Below are positions 33,135 to 44,271 of a stretch of 64,000 nt of DNA, piece after piece. The notes under the pieces were generated by a model, which worked only from the letters and a program-made list of their open reading frames with translations, was not told where the DNA came from and searched no databases. Within the stretch, counting starts at the first letter, position 1. Each line of letters starts with the position of its first letter. Source of the DNA: Clitopilus passeckerianus (taxonomy: Eukaryota > Basidiomycota > Agaricomycetes > Agaricales > Entolomataceae); contig CALYLX010000112.1 of assembly GCA_944990035.1 (NCBI GenBank), forward strand, positions 868,001 to 932,000, read 5' to 3'. A program made the position numbers and the translations under genes.

Positions 33135-34680
33135 TTATGAACTCTCGGTAATGTTGGGACGATCCTCTTCTACCTTGCCGCGAACCTCGCTTTCACCCAA
33201 CCCAACCATGATAAAACTTGCCAGAACAAGTACGGCTCCCACTATGACTTGGAAGGCAGCAACCCGTCCAAGGAACAGATCTCCTAGCACGGCCAATGGA
33301 ATGGTAAGGCTGAGCCCAACTGTTACAACTAGCGGTGTCGTTTTCAGCATTGCGATGACGTATAAATAGTCACTTGTAAGAGTGATGAACATCTGGAATC
33401 AATCTTGGTTAAGGGCAAGGATTGAAGAACTGCAAATCACTCACATTTACAGCCAGACCTGCAAGGACCTTTCCACCACTGGGCATCTGGAATGGCTCGA
33501 TACCCAGAACGTGTAAGAGGACACCCACTATCCAGGAGAAGAGAATATTGTAGAGACCAACGAAGCCGAAGAACAACTTCATGTCAATGCGAGATTCCTC
33601 GCGAATCTTGACCTTGAGAAGGGTGACGTATAGTGCATAGAAAATGGCTGAAATGAGAGCCAGAAAGTCGCCGAGGAGAGGTGCTCTTTGGTGCGTGGGG
33701 TTGTCGTCAGGAATAGGTTGTCTCCCCGTGGATGAATCGGAGAGAGAAACGAGTAAAACTCCTCCAAAGCTAAGATTATGCACGGTGAGTTTAGAAAGTA
33801 CCTCAGCCTCAGATGGACAAACCTGACGAGAACGGCGAGAACCTTCGTTCTAGTCATCACTTCCAGCCTGAATAGTCTACTTATCGCCATCGTGAAGAGC
33901 CCTGGTCAGATGTTTGAGCAATCTGGGTTATACAACGGGTGAGCCTAATACGCACCACTAGTGCTAGACAATATCGTCGCACTTGCGACACTCGTATAGT
34001 CGAGCGAAGCATTCACAGACCAGTTAGCAATGAACCAGAAGACGCAAAAAGTCAATGCGAGGTCACTAGTCTCCTTGTCTGTCAAGGGTCGTTCGAGCAG
34101 CGTTGTCGTGACCTGCATCTGGGATTAAGAATCATTTTGAAGTTAGATGCAAAAGGGTACCTCAGGTCGTCCAGTTTCTATCTCAGTGGTAAGAGGCTGA
34201 TACGCTGGATGCATTGTGTGATGATGAGTTCGGATTGGGAGCAAGAGGTTCGGTAGCGTATTCACCTCTGGAGCCATGCTTCCATCTTTTCCAGAGATAC
34301 GGCACAAGATATAGTGCGAAAGAGCTCGTATTGAGGTAGGTGATTCTAGAATTCCACTTGAGTCCTGTAGTCGATAATCTTTCATCTGGGTTGAACATAC
34401 AGGAACGGTTTCTCATAGCCCTCGTCAAATATTGCCTGAGCCAGGACGAAAGGGGTCAATATTCAGCAGCAAACCGAAATTGTGAACGCACTTGAGTGAA
34501 GAAGTTGGAAGACGTCCATAGGAACACGACAATACCGAGCAGGAACAGCCCAAGCGCGTAATCCTTATGCATTGATAGAGCACGCGAAATCGTGACGAGT
34601 TTGGTGTTCCACTGTGTCCTCCTTGCAGGAGGTTCGGAGTGGTCTGGCACTTCCACGACGGAGAGACAGTAGGGGTACAA
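33135..34680 (-). CDS. SLC35F-like membrane transporter, tandem copy B
   Basis: Same exon blocks and helix order as its neighbour: HKDYALGLFLLGIVVFLWTSSNFF, FDEGYEKPFL, TYLNTSSFALYLVPYLW, RIDMKLFFGFVGLYNILFSWIVGVLLHVLGIEPF, SDYLYVIAMLKTTPLVVTVGLSLTIPLAVLGDLF and VGAVLVLASFIMVGLGESEVRGKVEED. This C-terminus lacks the basic tail of copy A. Predicted endomembrane (vacuolar) DMT transporter. The start (34680) is the first in-frame Met; residues before HKDYALG are not conserved with copy A, so the start could be further in. Tandem duplication is inferred from shared order and high residue identity in the helices. Confidence 0.78.
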
Positions 34681-34975
34681 GGCCCTTATCGGCTCAAACG
34701 GTCAAGTTGAAGGTGGCTGTTGCTGACATCGAGGATGGTTGGCGCATGCAAGAGTCAGTGATTGCGTGATTACTGTCGCAACCGAGTAAGGATCTGATAA
34801 TAATACATTTTCCAGTAACTAAATGGCATGCCTAGAATTACACAATAGATTTGGAATAGAAAGCTAGTGCTGATAGATGCTATATGCTTGAGTGTGTATT
34901 AAACGAGTGTGTGAGTGCTATGGGGCTATTTTACCAGTAAAATATGAGATGACGGTCCAGAACAAAGTGTTTATA

Positions 34976-36444
34976 CTATGACCGCAACTGAGCTGGGTGG
35001 TATTTGACCTTCTCAAAGATTCGGAAAAGACTGATGACCAGATTTGCGCAGTAAGCCATCAGGCCAATTCCAACCAGACAGATGAGTACGAGCTGATTGT
35101 CGCATATCTGGTCTCCGAGAGCGCCTTCGAAATTAGGAACAGGACTGCTGGGTCGAGGGAGTTGATTGTACCATGACATCTCTGAGGGAGATGAACATGG
35201 TATCAGAGATGTGAAGAAATTGTCAAAGCAGAGCGATAGTGCGGCCGACCATGCACAGATGAATATAACTTCTGATAGTGTATGGGTGAGCTTCCCAGAT
35301 GTACGCCATAAACCAAGGGGTCGACCGAAATATTCCAACTACAGGGAAGGTCAGATAGATCAGGTGCCAGGACGCGCATGCCAACATACGTAGATCGCGG
35401 CCATGACGTGAACTAATGTCATTGGCGCAAATATGATAACGAGTGTCCTAAAACAATCGTTCAGTCATGGTGCTGAGTCCAAACCATGTGAAACTTTTAC
35501 TTACGGAGAACTTCCTACAGCGCCAAGCGCAGATCCTTTTATCTCGATTTGCCGTATATGTATCGCAACAGCGAGAGCAGCACTTGTAAATGCTATGTTG
35601 ATAACGCGGAAAAGCTTGAGAGCATATCAGCAAAAGATCAATTAAGCAGAGTTTCGCTACTGACCAGAGGAACGTAAACGTTAGTAAGGACAAAGTTCCG
35701 CGCAAGTTTTCGCCTTTTCTTCCACTTGCCCGTGGGTTTTGGTGTTGCGAAAAGGTGGCGGTTTCCACGCTCTTCATCATCGGAAGAATCTTCATGGGCC
35801 AATGATGGACCTTGTGCACCCGCTCTTGGAGACCAGGGTACGTCCCATCCAGGAGTTTGGGCTTGAGCCATGGTATACGTTGCGGCTGGGGTTGGGATGT
35901 TAATTGAGAGCGTCCCATCGTTCTGAGCGTTCCCATCCATTGTATGGGAAGTATAAGCCTTTTCCTTGTCCTTGCGGGTAAAAGGACTGTTGTCCTTGAT
36001 GATCGACGATGACGTCGGGAGCCAGTTCTTTGAAAGGTCTCTAAAAGCCCTTCTCGGTGTTGCAGTCAGAGAAGATTCTGTAAAGCTGTCTTGTCTGTTT
36101 TGCCTCGGCAGTGTGAATGTCCACCAGCGAGATTTGAGGTCAATGGTGCTGGCATCATAGGAGACAGCATCCGACGGTCGGGAAGCTGTCGCGTGATTAC
36201 TGTCCATAACTGAAGCGTTGTCTTTGGGTGACGGTGGCTCATCGCGAGCCCATGCTAGTCACAATTCATTGAAAATAAGCGTCTCGCAGCGTGTGCGATA
36301 AAAAGAGTACCTACGAGGGGTTGTGATCACGGTTGAAATTGGAGGCGGAGGCCGTCGGGTGACATTACTGCGAAGACTGGCCGTATGATTGAGACTGGAA
36401 CTAGATGGCGTCGAAGGTGACTTGGATCGTTCGGCAGTTGACAT
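34976..36444 (-). CDS. SRF1-like four-helix membrane protein
   Basis: Exons include 36315..36444, 35665..36254, 35505..35614 and two or more down to 34976. The first junction uses donor GTAGGT, which keeps frame (TTP|PWARDEPP). A long disordered N-terminus (Ser/Pro/Arg, with WWTFTLPR and WDVPWSPR) is followed by four helices: [71 protein letters not shown] and QLVLICLVGIGLMAYCANLVISLF. The EYxGxPLGLR/W loop after helix 2 and the helix spacing match the fungal family annotated as regulator of phospholipase D Srf1. That name is from family memory; the function here is unproven. Divergent from NIP30 over 174 bp. Confidence 0.75.
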
Positions 36445-36618
36445 ACTACGAGCTCAAGCAGCGCCAGACGCTACAAAGAGGGAGGAAAGCGTTCAGCCCG
36501 CAGTCGACTTTGGAGGCACTGGACGACGTTTTGGATCTTCGTGGCAGTGCAAATTACGATTTCATGTGGGGGGCTGTCAGTCACACGTTTTGTGACAGAG
36601 TTTCTCCAGAATTGCCAA
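36445..36618. promoter_or_regulatory. Divergent promoter, SRF1-like / NIP30
   Basis: 174 bp between opposite start codons (36444 minus, 36619 plus). The plus-strand ORFs that begin here are out of frame with NIP30. Confidence 0.5.
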
Positions 36619-37508
36619 ATGGCGGATATCCCTTCGCTATCCTCAGGCCAAGTGGGCTCAAGATTCGTCTCTCAGAATGACTTGGAAAACGCTAGAGCTC
36701 GCCGAGACGAACAATGGAAGGCTGCATATGCTCGGCTAGGCCAAGAACCACCAAAACAGCAGGTGGACGATAGCTATGATGGGCGCAGTCTTGCTGAAGT
36801 GAGTGCTCTTGTCCGTAGTTCACTCAGGCTTGTATTGACTTTATTGCTGGTATCTGTAACTTTGGTCTAGAAACTTGCTGCGAATAAGGCGAGCAAATTC
36901 GGTACTAATTCAGGGATTCGGATGCTAATGCCTGCACTGTCAGATCGCTAAGCAGGAAGAATGGGAAGACAAAATGAAGCTAGGTATGCAAATGTCCTGT
37001 AAATGTTAACATTCCTGTAAACGTCCCGCAGCCAACCAGTTCCGTGCCCTGGAAGAGGATGAAATAATGTTCCTCGATTCGATCAGGGAACGGCAGCAGA
37101 AGGAGGAACGGGAAAGGAAGGAACGTGATGGAGAGGAATTGAAATCCTTCAAGGAGTGCGCTTGTCCTCCCCTCTTACACGTTGCAGTACCTCTAACGGT
37201 CAAACAGAGCTGTTGCTGCTCGCAGCGTTGCTTCTAACCCCCTTCCCCCAGCTGCCTCTGCATCAACGTCGAAACCTTCGCCACCCACTAAACCTACCAA
37301 GCCTATACCAGCACCAGCCAAGAAAGATGCCAAGAAAGGCCTGAAAGGGGTTGTGGTCAAGAAGAAAACAAAGACCACAGCACCTACTACTGCCTCTAGC
37401 ACAAAGCCCGCAGGTACCGGCGAAACATCGACTAAATCCGCGGAAGGAGAGGGGAGCGAGGATGAGGAATCTAAACGAAGTGCAAAAAGGCAGAAGACAG
37501 ATAGTTGA
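36619..37508 (+). CDS. NIP30/FAM192A N-terminal domain protein (PSME3-interacting type)
   Basis: Exons 36619..36798, 36871..36888, 36944..36983, 37032..37155, 37208..37508, giving 220 residues. Core motif: GSRFVSQNDLENARARRDEQWKAAYARLGQEPP, then DGRSLAEKLAANKIAKQEEWEDKMKLANQFRALEEDEIMFLDSI, which is the NIP30 domain. The C-terminus is Pro/Ala/Lys-rich and nuclear-looking (KKGLKGVVVKKKTK, KRSAKRQKTDS). In animals the relative PIP30 binds the PA28-gamma proteasome activator; in fungi the role is unknown. The 18-nt second exon is followed by a GC-AG intron (36889..36943). Confidence 0.88.
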
Positions 37509-37553
37509 GAGTTGGGAATACCCCATGTATCAAGTACTATAGGGTAAAATTCT

Positions 37554-39150
37554 CTATCGAATAGAATTCGGTGTTGGTGTCCATCGCACTCGATTTAAGT
37601 CTCTCTCCTTCGCTTGAGATGATCCGCCATCCCATCTTGCTGTCCGTTCCATAGCTTCAGCCCTCCTACCGGCAGCAGTGCCCATAGTAGTTCTCTCTAA
37701 CAACCTCTTGGCTGCCGGTGTCAGATTACCAGCGGCCTGTGAGCGCCGAGGGGTCATGGAGGGTGGCCCCATGTCGCTCTTCCTTTTCCCTGGGGTTAGT
37801 CCCAATAATTCTGCCTTTGCCCTCAGACTTTTAGAGGCCTTATTTGCGAGTTTTCGAGAAAGATTCTCCCGCGAGGACGTAGTAGGTATATGGAAAGGCG
37901 TACTATGCTCCGGAATGTCATCATCACCTTTTGAGATGATTCGAGGAGTGGCATTGAGGGTTCCCCAGGTCATGAGCTGTTTGACAGCTGCGGGCCCGAG
38001 ATCCGCTGCCGTGGGTGAGGGGAGGTTGGGTACGAGATTGAACTGGCCAGGAGGCGTCTTTGATCGATCTGTGGGTTAAGTCAGTGGAATGAACTTAAGT
38101 ATCTGAGGTGAACACGTACAGGGGGTGCCCATGATAGCCGCTTCAATACGGCTACGGGTAGGTGACGGGGGCGCAGACGCCCCACGGGATGCAGAGGTGG
38201 TATGTTCTTCCTCCTCAAGCCTGGTATTCCCATATTTAATAACCTTGGGGTCTTTGACTTTCTCCGAAGAGGATGTGAGATGATATGGGGATGAGTCTGA
38301 ATCAGGAGGGAACATGAGTGAATTCCGAGCCTGAAAACCGCATGTCAGACGCCGCATACCAGGCAGAGGCAATAGTACTCACCTTGAATTTCCACCCATC
38401 GACACCTGCAGACCGAGTATCCTTCTTTAGAGCCATAACATCAACATTTTCTTCGACCTCTATCTGTTTCACCATAGCAAGTGCCTTTCCCTGCTCTCCA
38501 CTCTCCTGTACTACTTCCTCGGTCTCTTTCTCGTTTCCTTTGTCCTCCTCCCCCTGAGTCAATAATCCCGCAACCGTAGGCGCCTCAATGACAAACTTCT
38601 CCCTCACTCCTGCCATCACCGGAGCCTCGATCAACATCCTCTCCCGGCCCTCAATCATCCTATCCCTCTGCGCCTCCACCCTCTTCTGGGCTTCCCATGC
38701 CCAACCCCACTTCTCCCGCCTCGTCTGATTCTCACTATCCAAGATTTTTGTAAAGCTAGAATTGTCCTCCGACGTATATCGAGCTTGAAAGTCGTCAAGG
38801 CTGATGTCCATGTCGAGTCTGGCTCGCTTTTGTGGTGGCTCCCCAGATGGCGTCCGGAGAGGTGTATCGGAAGGCCCTAAAGCGTACGGCGTTTGCGACG
38901 GCGTCTGGTAAAGTGCTCTTCGACTTGAAGAAGTTGCTGGAGTATTACTTAGTTGTTCAATCCGCCGTACAGTAGCACCAATTAAGTGGGGGTCGCGTGT
39001 TTGCAGAGCATCGAGGTATTCGTTCGTGGCATCAAGTTGAACGAGCGAAGGAAAGAAGTCCCTGGCTATGATATGCGACAGCGCAGCTGTATACTCATCC
39101 TCGTCGAGTACCAGCTGTTTGTTGAGAGACCGTTCACCAGCAGAGCTCAT
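37554..39150 (-). CDS. ESS2/DGCR14 family nuclear splicing-associated protein
   Basis: Exons 38383..39150, 38120..38330, 37554..38068, giving 497 residues, the normal length. Seen: LDEDEYTAALSHIIARDFFPSL near the N-terminus, TPSQTPYALGPSDTPLRTPSGE, SLDDFQARYTSEDNSSFTKILD, RREKWGWAWEAQKRVE, GWKFKARNSLMFPPD and a C-terminal basic region with LTPAAKRLLERT and the end RVRWTPTP. These are hallmark blocks of Es2/DGCR14 (Bis1 in fission yeast), found with the spliceosomal C complex in the nucleus. No frame defect. Confidence 0.92.
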
Positions 39151-39375
39151 GGTGGAGGCTTAAGGATGAGATTATGACATAAGCTAAACAGACTAATACA
39201 TTGTCTACGTGTAAAATATCGATTGAAACTGAAGGATTCACTAAAGAATCCGTTCATAGGGAGTGGAATACATATAAAAAGGATCGTGAATATCTACAGA
39301 AAATGTGTAGAAAGTCGGGCGACTAAGTATAGTTACAGGTGGAAGGAACGCAAACATAAACCGTTCTATACCACT

Positions 39376-41410
39376 TCAAGTCGACGATTTGCTGGGATCA
39401 AAGGTACTCTTATTCCCAGATAGTCTCGGGCCCCTGCTTGGCTTAGCTATCCGACTCTGAGAGAACACAGATGCAGCGGTAGCTGGCCCTGGTGACTTTG
39501 ATGTTGGCCGTATGGTCACATTTGAAATCGACGAAGGAAGTGAAGGAAGCGCCTTATCGCCTTTCTGCGAAGACGGCGGTCTTGACTGGAAGGGTGATGG
39601 ATCATCGAAATTTGCTTCTGGTAGGAGGGTGTTTGACCCTAGGGAAGCTCGTTTCGTTGTTGAGACTGTAACTGCTCGCTTCAGTCCGGTGGTTGTATTG
39701 CTCGTTGGTAAAGGGATAAATGTCGGGGTTGCTGGTCGCGAGGCAGGTGTGGATATTGAGCTCGTGGTAGCTGTGCTCATACTCGTGGCCGACATCCTTG
39801 AATGCGGCCTTCGTGACACTGACTTGGCCTGCGGGATAAATGAAGGTGACATCACCGAGGATGAACTCGACGCATGCGGGGTGGTGGGCGATGGGCTGGA
39901 AATTCTCCTCTTCTCTCGCGAATAATCCTTCTTCGGTGAAGGCGAGTCCTCCATGATCAAAACCCACCCGGAGGTATCAGCCGGCTCCGAAGCTTTGCTG
40001 CTGCTTCGTGAGCTCTCATTAGACCTCCGAGTGAATGCGCCGATCCCGTTCAACTTTGACACCGATGTCCTACTTGAAGCAGAGAAGGAAGGAATGGCGC
40101 TCTTTTCTGCGCCATTCTTGTCTCCTCTGTTCGTGATGCTAGCCATACGCAATCTGGGAACCCGGGTATGGATCTTCTGCTCTAGGTTACGCACGCGTGC
40201 ACGCATTTCAGAGACCATCTGCACACCCCGATTCTTGGGCACAGTTGCCGCTTGAGTAGAAGTCGCCAAGGTAGCAGTGACTTGGGGTTTGGCAAGTGTC
40301 CGTGTAGTCGGTGTGTAGGGGCTGCCAATGGAGGAACCATTGGTGAGTACGGGTAATGTAGTCGAACGAAGCACTCGTGAATTCGCGTTAGGGGTCGCCA
40401 GTTTCGATGGCATAACCTTTCTTTGAGGTGGTAGCTTGACAGTTGGCTCTTCCTCTTGTTCAGGAATGGTGGTCGGCCTAGTAGGAGATGACATGGGTGG
40501 CGACGCCTCGTCAAAGTCAAGGTCATCAGGTGGAATAGTGTGAAGCAAGTCATCTTCAGAAGAAAGCTGTGGCGCAGGGAAAGATAGCTGACGTTCTGGA
40601 GGTGAGACTAGCGGGTTGGTGGCGACTATCTTGAGGTCTTCAATTTGCTTCGCGAGGATGGAAATTTCTTCCGTGGCATCTGGTATGTTTAACCGAACAT
40701 GAGTACGCCGTGTGGGCGAAGGGTTCGAAATGGGCGCACCTCGTAGCTCGTCGCGCAATCTCTGGCAATCCTCTTCTAGGCTTGCCTTCCCCAGCAACTC
40801 ATGTTCCAGCAAAATCTTTTCCTCCAAGGCGCTGGAGTACTTCGCCTCCATATCCGCCAAGCTAGAGGTTACAGCTCTCTCGTTCCGCTCCAGGTCGTCA
40901 TTCCCCATCTCAAGATCGCGGTATTGGACCTTCAACTGTTGGTGTTCCTGCCTCAGTTTATCCAATTCACGTTGTAAAGAGGTCGTCGTCGTGTTATGGG
41001 TTGTCTGTAGAGCCATGAACTTGGACTGCGCGTCATTAGTAGCTAGTTACCGTCGAATAAACGCGAGGTCCACGCACTTTCCAGTCATCACGGTCTGCTT
41101 CCGCCTTGGACACCTTTATCTTGAGGTCCTTCTGTGCCTTTTCTGTCCTCTGCAACTCGCTTTCAAGTTCTGCTTCCAATTCCTTACTGGCATGATGGAA
41201 GTCGTCAAGTTCTGCCTTGGTCTCAGACAACATATCAGCCACCTGTTGCTTAATCAGTTTTTGCTCGTATAGAACCGCGTTTTAAAGTGTACTTCGAGGT
41301 ATTTGGCCCGCCAATCTGTCGAAGATGTCGAGTAGCTGAGGTGTTGTCATTAAGTCGATAGTTCCGAGGATAAGAACACGTAGATTGTATTTACTCGAGC
41401 TGGTTATCAT
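39376..41410 (-). CDS. nudE: Nuclear distribution protein NudE (dynein/LIS1 adaptor)
   Basis: Exons, minus strand: 41395..41410, 41293..41315, 41078..41242, 39376..41025, giving 617 residues. The N-terminal coiled coil reads WRAKYLEVADMLSETKAELDDFHHASKELEAELE..., then LEMGNDDLERNERAVTSSLADMEAKYSSALEEKILLEHELLGK and RLRDELR, the diagnostic NudE block that binds LIS1. The rest is Ser/Thr/Pro-rich. NudE links LIS1 to dynein for nuclear and spindle positioning. The first exon is short. MITSSN is chosen because MSFDDNQ, one base off, would break frame at the splice. Confidence 0.9.
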
Positions 41411-41585
41411 CGAAGGACATATGGCGCAGACCATTCGACGAGGACATAACTTCAGTCATGACTTGGTCGTTCAGAACTTGAAAGGAATGAGCAGAGGAAG
41501 GACAAAAAGGGATGACAGTGCCCAAGTGGAAACAACTGTCGCAGATTGCCTTTTTGGGGTAGTTTATGATCTACAATTACAATTT

Positions 41586-42295
41586 CTACAAATCCTCAGG
41601 TTTTGCGCATTTTCTTTTCTCTATTTTGCCAGTTTTTGGGCAACGCATTTCTTGCCACGAGACTGGTTCCATAGTCGCGCCTAATTGACGCGTTAGACGG
41701 TGACCAACATGCCAAATAGAATTGGATTTACCTGCTTCGCTTGTTGCGAAAATGACGCCGAGATCATTCCTTGCAGTCGTGACAAAGTAGCTTCGCGCGT
41801 CGCCAAGAGAGATCTGCAGCCTGTTGAGCAGCAACAAGGAAACTTGCAGGGCATTGACTTACCACAAGGCCTCGCACTACATCGCCGCCTCTGAAGCATT
41901 CGCTAATCTTCACCTTGTCCTTCTCGGTGGCGCGAACGTCCTGAGTTCGGATCACTCCAGTAAATTCTTCACCCAGAGGAAGAGGAATCCCATCGACAAC
42001 GGTTATCGAGAGCATGGCTTGCAAGGGCGATAAGCGCGTAACTGTTCCGAGAATAACTGAATTTGCGGTTGGAGGATGCGGGCGCAGGCGGGAGATGGTG
42101 AGAGTCTACAACGAGTGTTAGAAGTTTGCTGATAAGGACGAATGAAAGTGTACCAACAGAACGTTCATACTGGGGCACACCTACTAAGCTTGCTCTAACG
42201 ACATTGTTTCTAGTATAAGTTCCCTGTCCCAGCTGAGGTGCAGGCCCTCTGGGAATTGGAATAGGCTGGCCAGGCAAAACGACCGAGTCTGCCAT
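41586..42295 (-). CDS. CSL4: Exosome complex cap subunit Csl4 (EXOSC1)
   Basis: Exons 42158..42295, 41863..42105, 41732..41813, 41586..41680, giving 185 residues. Start [14 protein letters not shown] and the S1/OB-fold strands [67 protein letters not shown] and [22 protein letters not shown]. The C-terminal zinc-ribbon part is [28 protein letters not shown]. Csl4 is one of three RNA-binding cap proteins on the exosome ring in nucleus and cytoplasm. It is divergent from PDH E2 across 111 bp. Confidence 0.94.
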
Positions 42296-42406
42296 TGAGT
42301 AGAGTTGATCGGCTCAATCCGGTCTTAGTTTGACTGTATTTGGTTCCGGACTTGCTAACCGTCTCCCCAACGCAAAATATTCTGACTTTACCTCTCTTAA
42401 CTTCCA
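42296..42406. promoter_or_regulatory. Divergent promoter, CSL4 / PDH E2
   Basis: Only 111 bp separate the two start codons, so both genes must draw on the same small control region. Confidence 0.55.
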
Positions 42407-43977
42407 ATGGCCTCCTCCGTTGCTGCTCGTGTCTTTGCGCGTCGTAAGTGCCTTCAAGCCGTATGAGCACACAAAGTACTCATTACTCAAACAGAATTCC
42501 ATGTTTCGGCCAGGCGACATGCCCTGTCGCGCTTTAACATGCCAGCAATGAGCCCGACCATGTCCGAGGGTGGTATTGCTTCATGGAAAAAGAAGGAGGG
42601 AGAGACTTTTGCCACCGGGGACGTCCTCCTAGAGATTGTGAGCTTCACTTGTTGTCAATGTTTGAATTTCGTGACTCAATCCTCTTTGCGTCATCAAGGA
42701 AACCGACAAGGCTACAATTGACGTAGAGGCTCAGGAGGATGGTATCCTTGCCAAAATTATTGTATGCTCTCCTGAACATCTATCTTCTGGCTATATTTTA
42801 ACGCTATTCGAAGGCTCCAGATGGTGCAAAGGGTGTCCAAGTCGGCGCCGCCATCGCCATAGTTGGCGAGGAGGGTGACGACATTGCTGGTGCTGCCGAG
42901 CTTGCTGAGAAGGCAAAGAATGATACACCCAAGGAGGAGTCAAAGGCAGAAGAAAAGGCTCCCGAGCCACCTCAGCAGGAATCCTCTCAACCCAAGGCTG
43001 AGGAGAAGCCTGCCCCATCACAGTCAAAGGCTGAACTTGCCGCTGGTGCTCCCATTTTCGCATCTCCCATTGCGAAGAAGATTGCCCTCGAGCGTGGTAT
43101 CCCTCTTGCCAAGGTCAAGGGTACTGGCCCCAACGGCCGTATCATCCGTGCTGATGTCGAGGGCTTCAAGCCGGAGGCCGCCGCCGCCGCTGGTACACCC
43201 GCACCTGCAGCAGGTCCCTCTGCAGACTATGTTGACACACCCGTTTCCAACATGCGAAAGACTATTGGCTCTCGCTTGACGCAGTCCAAGCAGGATATTC
43301 CCCACTACTACCTCACAGTGGACATCAACATGGACAAGGTCCTCAAGCTGCGGGAAGTCTTCAACACCACTTTGGCTGAGAAGGACAAGGCTGCTAAGCT
43401 CAGCGTCAACGACTTCATCGTCAAGGCCGTTGGTTGCGCTCTTGCTGATGTACCTGAGGTCAACTCCGCCTGGTTGGGTGATGTCATCCGACAGTGAGTC
43501 CTTAAACGATATGCTGAGAACGTCAAGTGCTGATTCTATTCCAGATACAAGAAGGCTGATATCTCTGTCGCTGTGGCAACACCCACCGGCCTCATCACCC
43601 CCATAATAAAAGATGTTGGCTCGAAGGGTCTTGCCACTATCTCATCAGAAGGCAAGGCTCTTGCCAAGAAGGCTCGCGATGGCAAGCTGCAACCCGCAGA
43701 ATACCAGGGCGGCACCTTCACCATCTCCAACTTGGGCATGATGGGTATTGACCACTTCACCGCCATCATCAACCCCCCTCAATCATGCATCCTCGCCGTT
43801 GGCGCCACACAGCCCAAGCTCGTCCCTGCACCTGAGACCGAACAAGGTTTCAAGACAGTGAACAGCATGAAGGTCACCATGAGCTCAGACCACAGGACCG
43901 TTGACGGTGCTGTTGGTGCCAGGTGGCTGCAAGCATTCAAGGGTTACCTCGAGAACCCTTTGACTTTCATGCTCTGA
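42407..43977 (+). CDS. LAT1: Dihydrolipoyllysine acetyltransferase, E2 of pyruvate dehydrogenase
   Basis: Exons 42407..42443, 42495..42637, 42699..42761, 42814..43493, 43545..43977, giving 451 residues. Mitochondrial presequence [21 protein letters not shown]. Lipoyl domain with [21 protein letters not shown] and [15 protein letters not shown] (lipoyl-Lys64). Pro/Ala/Glu linker. E1/E3-binding domain [29 protein letters not shown]. Catalytic domain ending [16 protein letters not shown] (His424, Asp428). It transfers the acetyl group from lipoyl to CoA as core of the matrix complex. Lipoyl synthase, which makes its cofactor, is encoded 5 kb away (47514..49016). No frame defect. Confidence 0.97.
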
Positions 43978-44271
43978 TGTGTAGACGCTTTAGAGGTTGA
44001 GAGCTCGGAGATATTTTACTGAGGGGTTTCTTATTTTGTTTCCCATAGACTCTACTACTTTAATACATGCTTTCATGCTCTTATGATTGTTTTGTGTGGA
44101 CACGAGTCAACTCGAAAGTGTGATCAGGATTTTGACAATACATGGCTTTCCGCATTTGGTATATCAGAAACTGAAGTCATCAATTTGCTGCCATGCCAGG
44201 GCTGCAGAAGGCTCCGCTGAAAAATCCAGGTAAGCTGCGGTATAACACTGGCAGACCCAAGCTGAACTGGA

